Assembly (NCBI RefSeq): GCF_013304445.1
Contig: NZ_JAAITA010000005.1
Span: 62,001-126,000 of the forward strand
DNA: 64,000 bases
Direction: 5' to 3'
From: Blautia hansenii
GTDB taxonomy: Bacteria; Bacillota; Clostridia; Lachnospirales; Lachnospiraceae
Shown: positions 1 through 9,030 of the stretch, piece by piece
How positions within the stretch are numbered: position 1 is the stretch's first letter
Layout of the letters: each line of letters begins with the position of its first letter
Program-made: the position numbers and the translations under genes
The notes under the pieces: generated by a model
What the model was told of the DNA's origin: nothing
Database searches by the model: none
Seen by the model: only the letters and a program-made list of their open reading frames with translations

Positions 1-149
1 GGGGGGCTGACGCGGAAATTGAGGAGGGAAATCTGGACAACTATATTTATTTTCTCAGGCGGCGGCTGCGCACCTTAAAAAGCCGGGTGCAGATTAAAAC
101 CATTCATGGTGTGGGATATCGTCTGGAAGGAATACAGGAGGACACCTGA
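1..149 (+). CDS. Response regulator, C-terminal end (partial)
   Basis: This is the last 48 codons of a gene that begins before the window. The reading frame starts at base 3. The residues RRRLRTLKSRVQIKTIHGVG followed by YRLE are the recognition helix and C-terminal hairpin of an OmpR/PhoB-type winged-helix DNA-binding domain. The stop codon shares one base with the start codon of the histidine kinase that follows, so the two are translationally coupled partners. The receiver domain lies outside the window, and the target genes cannot be inferred. Confidence 0.85.
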   Translation, partial: GADAEIEEGNLDNYIYFLRRRLRTLKSRVQIKTIHGVGYRLEGIQEDT

Positions 150-1453
150 TGTTTCAAAACCTTCAAAAAAAACTTACTTTTTTATATACGCTGACTACCG
201 GAGCCATTCTCACAGTGATTCTCATTATCTGCTTTTTCTACATGAAAAGTTCTATGGAGGCCCGGTATAAAGCACAGTTTTCCAGTGTTTTTCTCAATAT
301 TTCCAACCGGTTTCAAACAGAAGCCTTTTTCACAGATTCCTGGCTGTCCCAGATGGAAATGGATAACAGCCTGCTCATTCATATTGAAGAAAATGACACC
401 CCTCTGTTTTTCCGGGGCGCTTTCCAGCCTGAGACCAGCCGGGAAACCCTTTTAAAAAAGGCCCGGAAAAAGGCAGTAAAAGAAGGCATTACTTCACAAA
501 AAGCGGCTCTGTCCTCTCCCCTGCAGTCTTCTGTCTTTACCGTCAAAGGCACCCAGGGGGATTCTTATCTTGGCATGTGTTTCCTGGTGTCCACAACGTT
601 TGGTTACAAGTCTCTTTTTGTCTTACAGGATATTACGGCTTTCTCCAGACAGCTTTTATGGCAGGGCGTATTCTTCCTGTTCACAGGTCTTTCCGGTATC
701 TTTCTGCTGTATCTGGCAAGCTGGCGGACCGTTGGAAAAACCTTGCTGCCTCTGAAAGAAAACCAGAAAAAACAGGCGGAATTTATTGCTGCCGCCTCTC
801 ATGAGCTGCGCTCTCCCCTTGCGGTGATTCAGGCCAGCGCATCTGCTGTCCGGACCTCTCCTGAAAATACAGATTTCATGCTTATCAACATTGAAAAAGA
901 GTGCACCCGCATGGGAAATCTGATTAAAGACCTTCTGATTCTGGCTGCTTCAGATTCTAAAAAGTGGCATCTGACCCTGGGAAACCATGACAGCGATACC
1001 CTGCTTCTGGATGTATATGAAACCTTTGAACCTGTCTGCCGCCACAACGGCATAACGCTGAATCTGATGCTGCCGGATATGGAACTGCCCCGGATTCACT
1101 GCGACAAAAGCCGGGTAATTCAGATTCTCACCATTCTTCTGGACAACGCCATAACCTATACCTTACCTGATGGAATGATTGACCTGGAAATTTTTATTAA
1201 GAAAAGAAATGTCTGCTATCTGGTTGCAGACCATGGAAATGGAATCCCCGATGAAGAGAAAGAACGGATATTTGACCGCTTTTATCAAAGTGACAAATCC
1301 CGGAAAGAAAAAGAGCATTTCGGTCTGGGACTTTCCATTGCCAGAGAACTTACAGAACTGCAAAAAGGAAAGCTGACGCTGACAGACACCCCAGGAGGCG
1401 GGTGTACGTTCTGTCTGATGCTACCAGCCGCAGAGGAAGGGAATGTCACATAA
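149..1453 (+). CDS. Membrane sensor histidine kinase
   Basis: A 434-residue two-component sensor that should phosphorylate the response regulator encoded just upstream. Transmembrane helices lie near residues 9-32 and 170-191, enclosing an extracellular domain of about 140 residues that I do not recognise. The H box ASHELRSPLAVI has its phospho-acceptor histidine at residue 218. The N box (LLDNAITYT), G1 box (DHGNGIPDEE), F box (IFDRFYQSD) and G2 box (GLGLSIA) are all intact. There is no clear HAMP domain: the second helix runs almost straight into the dimerisation helix. The start overlaps the preceding stop by one base. The 3' end overlaps the convergent acetyltransferase gene by 8 bases. 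The signal is unknown. Confidence 0.9.
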   Translation: MFQNLQKKLTFLYTLTTGAILTVILIICFFYMKSSMEARYKAQFSSVFLNISNRFQTEAFFTDSWLSQMEMDNSLLIHIEENDTPLFFRGAFQPETSRETLLKKARKKAVKEGITSQKAALSSPLQSSVFTVKGTQGDSYLGMCFLVSTTFGYKSLFVLQDITAFSRQLLWQGVFFLFTGLSGIFLLYLASWRTVGKTLLPLKENQKKQAEFIAAASHELRSPLAVIQASASAVRTSPENTDFMLINIEKECTRMGNLIKDLLILAASDSKKWHLTLGNHDSDTLLLDVYETFEPVCRHNGITLNLMLPDMELPRIHCDKSRVIQILTILLDNAITYTLPDGMIDLEIFIKKRNVCYLVADHGNGIPDEEKERIFDRFYQSDKSRKEKEHFGLGLSIARELTELQKGKLTLTDTPGGGCTFCLMLPAAEEGNVT

Positions 1454-1889
1454 AGGCATCCCTTCCTTTCCATTCCATAGTAAACTCTTCTTCCCCGGTG
1501 TCCTCATCCTGTCCTTGCTGCAGCACAAGAAAGTCTTCCCGCAGATAAAAATTCACTGCTGCTTCATTCTTTTTATATACCTTTAGCTTCAGTTCTGGTT
1601 TGGCTGCCTTGGCAAAATCCAAAAACTGCCTGCCAATCCCTCTTGAACGATATTCCTGTCTCACAAAAATTCCGGCTATATAGGATTCCATTATGCCTAT
1701 AAATCCTTCCAGAACCCCGGTATCTGTATTTTCTGATACCATAATTTCCGCCTGAGGCAGCAGCGCCCTCACTTCTTCAAAATGGCTTTTCCAATAGCTG
1801 CTGTCTATAAAGTCATGAGCCTCCATATTGGCGGTGAGCCAGATTTGCATTACTTCTTCCAAATCAGACGCCTGCATTGCTCTAATCAT
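1446..1889 (-). CDS. GNAT family N-acetyltransferase
   Basis: A protein of about 147 residues of the GCN5-related acetyltransferase fold, which moves an acetyl group from acetyl-CoA to an amine. The acetyl-CoA binding motif is visible as RQEYRSRGIGRQFLDFAK, and the C-terminal KVYKKNEAAVNFYLREDF is typical of the YjaB-like branch. I placed the start at base 1889 (MIRAMQ) because AGAGGAG lies 7 bases upstream; the frame stays open for 10 more codons. It begins just after the stop of the small anchored protein upstream, so the two are probably co-transcribed. The substrate cannot be told from sequence. Confidence 0.85.
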   Translation of the reverse strand: MIRAMQASDLEEVMQIWLTANMEAHDFIDSSYWKSHFEEVRALLPQAEIMVSENTDTGVLEGFIGIMESYIAGIFVRQEYRSRGIGRQFLDFAKAAKPELKLKVYKKNEAAVNFYLREDFLVLQQGQDEDTGEEEFTMEWKGRDAFM

Positions 1890-1893
1890 CTGT

Positions 1894-2262
1894 TTACTCC
1901 TCTCTTGTAAAATTATCAATTTTTACAACTTTATCATCCAGTACCTCTTCTTTGCAGGAAAATTTCACCTGGTCTCCCGGCTTTGTGTTATACAGCTTAT
2001 AATCCACTTTTTCGCAATCGAGAACCATATTTTTCTGTTCCATGTTTTCCTGCGTAATAGCATTTTTCTCTATAGTAACTACCATCTGACTGTTTTTTAT
2101 ATTTATCTGCTGTACAGTCCCCAAAAAAGAAGGAGGAGGCACAAAATCATTGACAAAGTTTCTGCTTTCATCTTTAAAAGAAAAATTCCCAATCAACAAA
2201 CCTACTGCTATCACACCTGCCACTGCTAAAACACATTTCCTTTTTTTCATTTTTTCTTTCAT
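1894..2262 (-). CDS. Small membrane-anchored protein of unknown function
   Basis: About 122 residues. A basic N-terminus (MKEKMKKRK) leads into one hydrophobic segment (residues ~9-26), then a roughly 90-residue beta-rich extracellular domain. The domain contains GTVQQINIKNSQMVVTIEKN and KPGDQVKFSC, a pattern resembling small OB-like modules. There is no lipobox cysteine, so it is probably an N-terminally anchored or secreted protein. The start at 2262 is supported by GGGAGGG 6 bases upstream. It is followed 4 bases later by the acetyltransferase start, suggesting one transcript. I do not recognise a named family. Confidence 0.6.
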   Translation of the reverse strand: MKEKMKKRKCVLAVAGVIAVGLLIGNFSFKDESRNFVNDFVPPPSFLGTVQQINIKNSQMVVTIEKNAITQENMEQKNMVLDCEKVDYKLYNTKPGDQVKFSCKEEVLDDKVVKIDNFTREE

Positions 2263-2361
2263 GGGTATCCCTCCCGTTTTGTTTATCCGCAAACTGTTTT
2301 ATAGAAAAAATATAACATAAGATAAACAAAAAGACCAGGGCGTTTGTATCTCTTTACCCCA

Positions 2362-2416
2362 AGAAAAAAGACTGTCGCGCCCATGTCCCCTTAGAGACAA
2401 AGCCCGCAGCAGTCTT
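2362..2416 (-). terminator. Rho-independent terminator of the polyamine operon
   Basis: Read on the minus strand, AAGACTG at 2416-2410 pairs with CAGTCTT at 2374-2368, with more GC pairs inside, and a run of T follows. It sits just after the nspC stop. Confidence 0.75.
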
Positions 2417-2424
2417 CTCTATAC

Positions 2425-3561
2425 TTAGGAAAGCCGGTTTTTAAAGTCCTCATATCCGAACTTCTTTACCAGTTTTCTTTTCCCATCTATCCCTTCCCAG
2501 ACTATATCCGGCAAAGGCATACCGTTAAAAGTATTGGTTTTCACCATGGTATAAAGCGCCATATCCTCCAATACCACCTGGTCGCCCGGCTTCAGCGGTG
2601 TGTCAAAGGAATAATCTCCTATGACGTCTCCGGCCAGGCAGGTTGGTCCTGCAAGTCTTACTGTGCAGGCTTTTTCTCCCGGCAGCCCGCTGTCTTTCAC
2701 AGGGGGACGGTAAGGCATTTCCAGCACGTCCGGCATATGACAGGCAGCGGAAGTATCCAAAATAGCAATATCCATGCCATTGTGAACCACTTCCAGAACT
2801 TCTGATACCAGAAATCCTGCCTGCAGTACAACTGCCTCCCCCGGCTCCAGATAAACCTCTACTCCGTAAGTTTCTTTCAGCCGCTTCACCATCTCTGCAA
2901 GAGCCTCCACATCATAATCCTCTCTTGTAATATGATGTCCTCCTCCCAGATTCAGCCATTTCATCCGGGAAAGGTACTTTCCAAACTTCTCTTCCACAGC
3001 TTTTAAGGTGATTTCCAAAGCATCTGCTCCCTGCTCACACAAAGTATGAAAATGCAGCCCGTCCAAAAGCGGCAGCAATGACTCATCAAAATTTTCCAGC
3101 GTAGTTCCCAGCCTGGAAAAAGGGGCGCACGGGTCATAGATAGCATGTCCCTCCTGGGTAGAACATTCGGGATTTATCCGCAGTCCCACGGATTTCCCCG
3201 CCAGTTTTGCCTTTTTTGCATACTTTCGCACCTGCCCCGGGGAATTAAACACCACATCATCTGCATACTGCAGCAATTCTTCAAATTCCTCTTCCCTGTA
3301 TGCAGGGGAAAACACATGGGTTTCCCCGCCGAAGTTTTCATGCCCCAGCTTTGCCTCATACAGACCGCTGGCTGTAGTTCCCGCCAGATATTTTCTCAGC
3401 AGCGGATAGGCATAAAACATAGAAAATGCCTTTTGTGCCAGCAGAATTTTACAGCCCGTCCGGTCAGAAACCTGCTTTAAAATCTCCAGATTTTTCACAA
3501 GTTTCTTTTCGTCCACCAGAAAATACGGTGTGGAAAAGGAATTTTTTTCTCCCCCTGCCAT
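2425..3561 (-). CDS. nspC: Carboxynorspermidine/carboxyspermidine decarboxylase
   Basis: A 378-residue PLP enzyme of the alanine-racemase-fold decarboxylases. The family removes the carboxyl group from carboxyspermidine (or carboxynorspermidine) to give spermidine. The PLP lysine is in CKILLAQKAFSMF (K44). LNLGGGHHITREDYD and EPGEAVV are typical phosphate- and substrate-binding motifs, and the C-terminal half has DTSAACHMPDVLEMPYRPP and GPTCLAGDVIGDY. It is the last gene of the operon; its start overlaps the stop of the dehydrogenase gene by one base (TAATG), as expected for consecutive enzymes. Because the same operon carries speD and speE, its true substrate here may not be carboxyspermidine. 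Confidence 0.92.
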   Translation of the reverse strand: MAGGEKNSFSTPYFLVDEKKLVKNLEILKQVSDRTGCKILLAQKAFSMFYAYPLLRKYLAGTTASGLYEAKLGHENFGGETHVFSPAYREEEFEELLQYADDVVFNSPGQVRKYAKKAKLAGKSVGLRINPECSTQEGHAIYDPCAPFSRLGTTLENFDESLLPLLDGLHFHTLCEQGADALEITLKAVEEKFGKYLSRMKWLNLGGGHHITREDYDVEALAEMVKRLKETYGVEVYLEPGEAVVLQAGFLVSEVLEVVHNGMDIAILDTSAACHMPDVLEMPYRPPVKDSGLPGEKACTVRLAGPTCLAGDVIGDYSFDTPLKPGDQVVLEDMALYTMVKTNTFNGMPLPDIVWEGIDGKRKLVKKFGYEDFKNRLS

Positions 3562-4763
3562 TAATCCACCAGTACCGGATTATGGTCTTCCTGCCATGGA
3601 AGCCCCCAGGTATTCAAAGCATCCATAAATGGATCCGGATCAAACTCTTCAATATTGTGTACACCCGGTTTATTCCACTTTCCAGTCATGACCATCATAG
3701 CTCCAATCATAGCCGGCACACCTGTGGTATAGGCAACCGCCTGAGAGCCGGTTTCTTTGTAAGCCTCTTCGTGGTCACAGATATTATACAGATAGTAGGT
3801 TTTCTCTTTTCCGTCTTTTTTACCGCGGAAAATACAGCCAATGTTGGTTTTTCCCTTGGTGCGCGGTCCCAGAGAGGCCGGGTCCGGAAGTACTGCTTTC
3901 AAGAACTGCAGCGGTACGATTTCCTTTCCCTCAAACAAAATCGGTTCAATGGAAGTCATTCCCACATTTTCCAGACACTTTAAATGTGTCAGATAGCTCT
4001 GTCCAAAGGTCATAAAGAAACGGATTCTCTTAATCCCCGGAATATTCAGTGCCAGACTTTCAATTTCCTCATGATGAAGAAGGTACATATCCTTCTGTCC
4101 TACTTCTTTGAAATTGTATTCTTTCTTAATTTCCATAGGTTCTGTCTCTACCCAGTGACCGTCTTCCCAGTAAGAGCCCTTTGCAGAAACCTCCCGGATG
4201 TTGATTTCCGGATTGAAATTGGTGGCAAACGGATATCCGTGGTCACCGCCGTTGCAGTCCAGAATATCAATATAATTGATTTCGTCGAATTCATGTTTCA
4301 GGGCATAGGCGCTGAACACCCCTGTTACTCCCGGGTCAAATCCACTGCCCAAAAGCGCCGTAATGCCTGCTTTTTCAAAGCGTTCTCTATATGCCCACTG
4401 CCAGCTGTACTCAAACTTTGCCGTATCTTCCGGCTCATAGTTTGCAGTATCAATGTAATGGGTTTTGGTAGCCAGGCAGGCATCCATGATAGTCAAATCC
4501 TGATACGGAAGAGCCAGATTCAGAACCACATCCGGTTTTTCCTTTTCGATTAAAGCAATCAGTTCCTCCACCTGGTCTGCATCTACCTGGGCAGTTGTAA
4601 TTTTTGTCTTTGTCGTACCTTCCAGCTTTGCCTTTAACGCGTCACATTTGGATACTGTACGGCTGGCAATACAGATTTCCTCAAATACCTCACTGTTCTG
4701 ACAGCATTTGTGAATTGCTACAGAGGCTACGCCTCCACATCCGATAATCAACGCTTTTCCCAT
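3561..4763 (-). CDS. Carboxyspermidine dehydrogenase (saccharopine dehydrogenase-like)
   Basis: A 400-residue protein of the saccharopine dehydrogenase family. The family member paired with NspC condenses aspartate semialdehyde with putrescine or a related diamine, using NADPH, to form carboxyspermidine. The N-terminal Rossmann motif is MGKALIIGCGGVASVAIHKC. PDVVLNLALPYQDLTIMDAC and GFDPGVTGVFSAYAL match the lysine-1/CASDH branch. It is adjacent to nspC with a one-base overlap and lies 51 bases after speB. It could instead act on agmatine or spermidine, giving carboxyaminopropylagmatine or carboxyspermine; the sequence alone does not decide. Confidence 0.9.
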   Translation of the reverse strand: MGKALIIGCGGVASVAIHKCCQNSEVFEEICIASRTVSKCDALKAKLEGTTKTKITTAQVDADQVEELIALIEKEKPDVVLNLALPYQDLTIMDACLATKTHYIDTANYEPEDTAKFEYSWQWAYRERFEKAGITALLGSGFDPGVTGVFSAYALKHEFDEINYIDILDCNGGDHGYPFATNFNPEINIREVSAKGSYWEDGHWVETEPMEIKKEYNFKEVGQKDMYLLHHEEIESLALNIPGIKRIRFFMTFGQSYLTHLKCLENVGMTSIEPILFEGKEIVPLQFLKAVLPDPASLGPRTKGKTNIGCIFRGKKDGKEKTYYLYNICDHEEAYKETGSQAVAYTTGVPAMIGAMMVMTGKWNKPGVHNIEEFDPDPFMDALNTWGLPWQEDHNPVLVD

Positions 4764-4814
4764 ATTTGTTTCCTCCTGTTTTTTGGTTTTATGTATGTTA
4801 TAAATAAATTGGTA

Positions 4815-5675
4815 TTATGCCTTCTTCGTAAGAGCCAGCAGCATTTCCCGGATAATCTTTCCTGCTGCTGCCGTAGAACTTCCGCTGGCGTCATAGTGCG
4901 GACTTAACTCATTCACATCACAGCCCACTACCCTGGCTCTTTCACATACCAGCGTCACAGCCCGGCGAAGCCTGTCAAAGCTCACCCCTCCCGGTTCCGG
5001 CGTTCCGGTTCCCGGAAAGACGGACGGGTCCATCACATCCAAATCCACGGTAAAATAAACCGGTCTGTCTTCCAGGGCAGCAAGGGTCTCTTCCAGCCCT
5101 TCAAAATCAAACTTCTGCATACAGGTGTGTTCTCTGGCCCAGGAAAATTCTTCCCGGTCCCCGGAACGGATCCCAAACTGGTAAATTTTCCCGTCTCCAA
5201 TCAAGTCCCAGCAGCGGCGCAGTACGCAGGCATGAGACAGCTTTTCTCCCAGATAATCCTCACGCAAATCTGCATGGGCGTCAAAATGAATGATACAAAT
5301 CTCCGGGTATTTCTCCTGCACAGCCTCAAAGGCTCCAAGCGTCACCAGGTGCTCTCCCCCTACCATAAAAGGCAGTTTTTCATCCCGTAAAATTTCCCCG
5401 GCTCTCTCCCGGATGGCAGACAGAACGTCTCTGGTATTTCCAAAGCAAAGCTCCAAATCCCCCGCATCCATTACCGGACTGTCGATTAAGTCCCGGTCCT
5501 GGTAAGGGCTGTAGCTCTCCAGTCCAAAAGACTCATGACGGACGGCGCTGCTGCCAAACCTGGTTCCCGGACGAAAGGAGGTGGTAGAATCAAACGGCGC
5601 ACCAAAGAGAATGACCTCAGCCTCCTCATAATCCTTATCACATTCCAGAAAAGTTTCAACATTCTTTCTCAACAT
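4815..5675 (-). CDS. speB: Agmatinase / ureohydrolase
   Basis: A 286-residue binuclear-manganese ureohydrolase of the arginase/agmatinase family. It splits urea from agmatine to give putrescine. All metal ligands are visible: GGEH (H109), FDAHADLRED (D132, H134, D136) and DLDVMDPS (D211, D213). FPGTGTPEPGG is the usual agmatinase-side signature. Length is normal. The start overlaps the end of speE by about 20 bases. With speA upstream it forms the arginine-agmatine-putrescine route. Because speE precedes it, it could instead hydrolyse N1-aminopropylagmatine directly to spermidine, as known in Thermus. Confidence 0.92.
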   Translation of the reverse strand: MLRKNVETFLECDKDYEEAEVILFGAPFDSTTSFRPGTRFGSSAVRHESFGLESYSPYQDRDLIDSPVMDAGDLELCFGNTRDVLSAIRERAGEILRDEKLPFMVGGEHLVTLGAFEAVQEKYPEICIIHFDAHADLREDYLGEKLSHACVLRRCWDLIGDGKIYQFGIRSGDREEFSWAREHTCMQKFDFEGLEETLAALEDRPVYFTVDLDVMDPSVFPGTGTPEPGGVSFDRLRRAVTLVCERARVVGCDVNELSPHYDASGSSTAAAGKIIREMLLALTKKA

Positions 5676-6516
5676 TTTTCAAAAGTTCCTCCACATACGC
5701 AGGCAGATAAAATGCCCCTTTATGCAACGTTGTCGTATAGTAACGTGTCTGAATCCCCCGGGTATTCCATTCTTTTTCCCTCAAATGCTTCAGCGGATGA
5801 TACTTCTTGGAAGCAAACCCAAAAAGCCAGTGTCCGGAAGGATATGTAGGAATATGGGCCTGGTACACCCGGCTGACCGGAAAGGTTTCCGTAATATTCC
5901 GGTGTGCTCTCTGGCAGGCTCTGGCATCCTCCTCATAGAAAGGACTTTCATGCTGATTCACCATAATGCCGTCTTCCTTCAGCGCTTTATAGCAGTTTCC
6001 GTAGAATTCTCTGGTAAAAAGCCCCTCCCCCGGGCCAAAGGGGTCTGTGGAATCCACAATAATCAAGTCATACTTATTTTCACATCTGCGGATGTATTTC
6101 AGGCCGTCCTCATAGCGGATGTTTACCCGCTCATCATCCAGACAGCAGGCGGTTTTAGGCAGGTATTTGCGGCAGACCTCCACCACCATATCATCAATCT
6201 CCACCAAATCAATCTGCTTTATTTCCGGATAACGAACCAGTTCCCGGATGACACCTCCGTCTCCCGCGCCGATAACCAATACCTTTTCCGCTTTAGGATG
6301 TACTGCCATGGGGATATGGGTAATCATTTCGTGATAAATAAACTCGTCCTTCTCCGTCAGCATCATGTAGCCGTCCAAAGTGAGAAATCTTCCGAATTCC
6401 GGCGATTCAAAAATATCAATCCTCTGAAATTCACTCTGACCGCTGTAAAGTTGCCGGTCTACACGAATGGAAAATTTCACATCCTTTGTCTGTTTTTCCG
6501 AAAACCAAAATTCCAT
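5656..6516 (-). CDS. speE: Spermidine synthase / aminopropyltransferase
   Basis: A 286-residue aminopropyltransferase that moves the aminopropyl group of decarboxylated S-adenosylmethionine onto an amine, normally putrescine. The N-terminal gate domain has LTLDGYMMLTEKDEFIYHEM. The nucleotide-binding loop is GAGDGG (residues 83-88, usually GGGDGG). The catalytic aspartate lies in IVDSTDPFGP (D155), and PTYPSGHWLFGF is the conserved C-terminal strand region. It starts one base after the speA stop and overlaps speB. Acceptor choice (putrescine or agmatine) is open. Confidence 0.93.
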   Translation of the reverse strand: MEFWFSEKQTKDVKFSIRVDRQLYSGQSEFQRIDIFESPEFGRFLTLDGYMMLTEKDEFIYHEMITHIPMAVHPKAEKVLVIGAGDGGVIRELVRYPEIKQIDLVEIDDMVVEVCRKYLPKTACCLDDERVNIRYEDGLKYIRRCENKYDLIIVDSTDPFGPGEGLFTREFYGNCYKALKEDGIMVNQHESPFYEEDARACQRAHRNITETFPVSRVYQAHIPTYPSGHWLFGFASKKYHPLKHLREKEWNTRGIQTRYYTTTLHKGAFYLPAYVEELLKNVEKEC

Positions 6517-6517
6517 A

Positions 6518-7972
6518 CTACACTCCTTTCAGTACGTTGAGCTGGCGAATTTCCTCATCCTCCGGCCCGGTAAGGGTACAGCCCTTTTCTTTTGCATATA
6601 CAATATGTTCCACAATGGCCTGTGTCACCTGTTCTCCCGGTGCAAGAAGAGGAATCCCCGGCGGATAGCACATGACAAATTCACTGCATATCCGTCCCAC
6701 ACAGTGCTCCAGAGGCAGTGCCTCTTTGGGCGCATAAAACGCATCCTGGGGAGATACCGCTACCAGAGGCGGTATATACTCCTGTTCCAGCAAATCCACC
6801 TTTTCCTTCCCGAATCTGCGGGAAATCTCTGAAAGAGCAGAAACCAGACGCTCAACGTCCCGCTTTCTGTCTCCAATGGAAAGGTATGCCAGCACATTGC
6901 CGAAATCTCCGAATTCTATCTGAATGTCATACTCATCCCGGAGCAGATCATAGACTTCAATGCCTGCCAGCCCTACTTCCAGCGTATGTACGGAAAGCTT
7001 GGTCACATCAAAATCGAAAACACTGTCACCGTTTATCAGTTCTTTGGAAAAGGCATAAAAGCCTGGAATCTCATTGATTTCGCTTCTGGCGTATTCGGCC
7101 AGTTCCATGACTTTTTCAAAGGTTTCTCTTCCCCGCAGAGCCAGATTTCTTCTGGAAATATCCAGACTGGACATGAGAAGATACGAACCGCTGGTAGTCT
7201 GGGTCAGATTGATAATCTGGCGGACATGTCCCGGCGAAATTCCCGGTCCTGTCAGCAAAAGGGAACTCTGGGTCAGACTTCCCCCGGACTTGTGCATGGA
7301 TACCGCTGCCATATCCGCTCCAGCCTCCATCGCCGATACCGGCAGCTTATCCGAAAAATAAAAGTGCGTTCCATGGGCCTCGTCAGCCAGACAGTACATG
7401 CCATGCTCATGTGCCAGTTTCACAATAGAGCGGATATCCGAACAGACCCCATAGTAGGTGGGATTGTTCACCAGCACGGCCTTTGCATCCGGATTTTCCT
7501 CTATAGCCCGTCTCACATCTTCCACAGACATACCAAGAGGAATCCCAAGCCTCTGGCTGCACTGGGGATTCACATAAACCGGAACTGCCCCGCACAGCAC
7601 CATGGCCCCAATCACACTTCTATGTACGTTTCTGGGCAGGATGATTTTTTCCCCTCTTTTGGCTACCGAGAGAATCATACTCTGCACCGAGGAGGTCGTG
7701 CCTCCCACCATAAGAAAAGCATGGGCTGCATGAAAGGCCTCTGCCGCCAGTTCCTCCGCCTCCTTAATCACGGATACGGGATGGCAGAGATTGTCCAGAG
7801 GCTTCATGGAATTTACATCCATGTTCATGCACTGCTCTCCCAAAAGCTGTGTCAGTTCCGGATTTCCCCGGCCTCTTTTGTGTCCCGGCACATCAAAAGG
7901 CACCACCCGCATCTTTCTTAAATTTTCCAACGCCTCATAAATAGGGGCATTCTCCTGAGATAATTTTCCCAT
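6518..7972 (-). CDS. speA: Arginine decarboxylase (Orn/Lys/Arg decarboxylase family)
   Basis: A 484-residue fold-type-I PLP decarboxylase of the Bacillus SpeA type, expected to make agmatine from arginine. Visible landmarks are PFDVPGHKRGRG near the N-terminus, the cofactor aspartate in LADEAHGTHF (D197) and the PLP lysine in SMHKSGGSLTQSS (K228). The C-terminal domain ends with RICSEFVMCYPPGIPLLAPGE, typical of this family. The neighbouring agmatinase is the main reason to favour arginine over lysine or ornithine. It lies 16 bases after speD and one base before speE. Confidence 0.9.
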   Translation of the reverse strand: MGKLSQENAPIYEALENLRKMRVVPFDVPGHKRGRGNPELTQLLGEQCMNMDVNSMKPLDNLCHPVSVIKEAEELAAEAFHAAHAFLMVGGTTSSVQSMILSVAKRGEKIILPRNVHRSVIGAMVLCGAVPVYVNPQCSQRLGIPLGMSVEDVRRAIEENPDAKAVLVNNPTYYGVCSDIRSIVKLAHEHGMYCLADEAHGTHFYFSDKLPVSAMEAGADMAAVSMHKSGGSLTQSSLLLTGPGISPGHVRQIINLTQTTSGSYLLMSSLDISRRNLALRGRETFEKVMELAEYARSEINEIPGFYAFSKELINGDSVFDFDVTKLSVHTLEVGLAGIEVYDLLRDEYDIQIEFGDFGNVLAYLSIGDRKRDVERLVSALSEISRRFGKEKVDLLEQEYIPPLVAVSPQDAFYAPKEALPLEHCVGRICSEFVMCYPPGIPLLAPGEQVTQAIVEHIVYAKEKGCTLTGPEDEEIRQLNVLKGV

Positions 7973-7988
7973 TTTCCCATCTCCCCTG

Positions 7989-8747
7989 TCAGTAAATATT
8001 TCTTCCGCTGAAGACCTCTATCATTTCCCGCCGCAGGCTGTTCATAATATCCAGCCGTTTCTTGGGCGGCAGTTCGTAAATATCTGTATTAAAAAGATAA
8101 TTCTGCAAATCAATTTCCTTTAACATCATTTTCGTGTGAAAAAGGTTTGCCTCATACACATTGATGTCTACCGCATCATACCGCTGCAGGGTTTCTGCTG
8201 CAATATAATCCTGAATGGATGTAATCTTATGATCCATAAACAGCTTCCTGCCGTTTACACTGCGGGTAAAGCCCCGTACCCGGTAATCCATGGTAATAAT
8301 ATCCGAATCAAAAGAGCCTATGAGGTAATCCAGTGTAGACAGCGGTGTAATTTCTCCGCAGGTTGCCACATCAATGTCCACCCGAAAAGTGGCCAGACAG
8401 GTTTCCGGATGGTATTCCGGGTAAGTATGCACTGTCACATGGCTTTTGTCCAGATGAGCCACCTGAGTGCTGCCTGCGGGAATCATAGACCCTTCTGCAA
8501 TCAGCAAAGTCACGGACGCCCCCTGGGGTTCATAATCCTGCTGGGAAACATGCAGTACCTGGGCTCCTATCATGTCCGTCAGATTGGTTAAAATCCCCGT
8601 CAGTCTTTCGGAATTGTACTGCTCGTCAATATAGGCAATATAGTCTTTCTGCTCTCTGGCCGTCTTTGCATAACAGACATCATAAATATTAAAGCTCAGG
8701 GCTTTCGTCAAATTATTAAATCCATACAATTTCATTTTCTCGCCCAC
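7989..8747 (-). CDS. speD: S-adenosylmethionine decarboxylase proenzyme (SpeD, E. coli type)
   Basis: A 252-residue pyruvoyl-dependent enzyme that makes decarboxylated S-adenosylmethionine, the aminopropyl donor for SpeE. It belongs to the longer class seen in E. coli, not the ~126-residue Bacillus class. Self-cleavage is predicted in AHLDKSHVTVHTYPE, with serine 102 becoming the pyruvoyl group; the catalytic cysteine is in DVATCGEITPL (C130). I keep the GTG start at 8747 because AAGGAG lies 9 bases upstream and the N-terminus (MKLYGFNNLTKAL) aligns with the E. coli protein. It is the first gene of the operon, behind a leader of about 420 bases. Confidence 0.93.
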   Translation of the reverse strand: MGEKMKLYGFNNLTKALSFNIYDVCYAKTAREQKDYIAYIDEQYNSERLTGILTNLTDMIGAQVLHVSQQDYEPQGASVTLLIAEGSMIPAGSTQVAHLDKSHVTVHTYPEYHPETCLATFRVDIDVATCGEITPLSTLDYLIGSFDSDIITMDYRVRGFTRSVNGRKLFMDHKITSIQDYIAAETLQRYDAVDINVYEANLFHTKMMLKEIDLQNYLFNTDIYELPPKKRLDIMNSLRREMIEVFSGRNIY

Positions 8748-8810
8748 AACGGATAACTCCTTTTTCTTCCTGAAATATGGCTTTTCCGCAGGCTTAAAGC
8801 AAACGTAAAA

Positions 8811-8850
8811 AGCCGCAAATGACGTATATTTCTACACATCACCTGCGGCT
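8811..8850 (-). terminator. Terminator-like hairpin in the speD leader (possible attenuator)
   Basis: On the minus strand AGCCGCAGGTGATG (8850-8837) can pair with CGTCATTTGCGGCT (8824-8811), apart from two central mismatches. TTTTTA follows. It stands only about 63 bases before the speD start, inside the leader of the predicted promoter at 9175-9203. It could end a short transcript or control entry into the polyamine operon. Confidence 0.55.
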
Positions 8851-9030
8851 GACCATTTCTTATCCATGTTTTTAAATTCTGCACAAGGCAGAAAATAAAG
8901 GTTTGATTATGGAATTACTCAAGTTCAGAGTCTATATAGCAAATATCTTACTTTTACTACTCTTATTGACCGTTTCACAAGTTGATGTGCATCTGTACGC
9001 ACTGGTTGTAAAGTTACCAACTTATAAAAT

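Noticed and set aside
6986-7921. A 311-residue plus-strand open frame opposite speA
   Set aside because: No recognisable motif, odd composition, and it lies wholly within a clear PLP decarboxylase gene.
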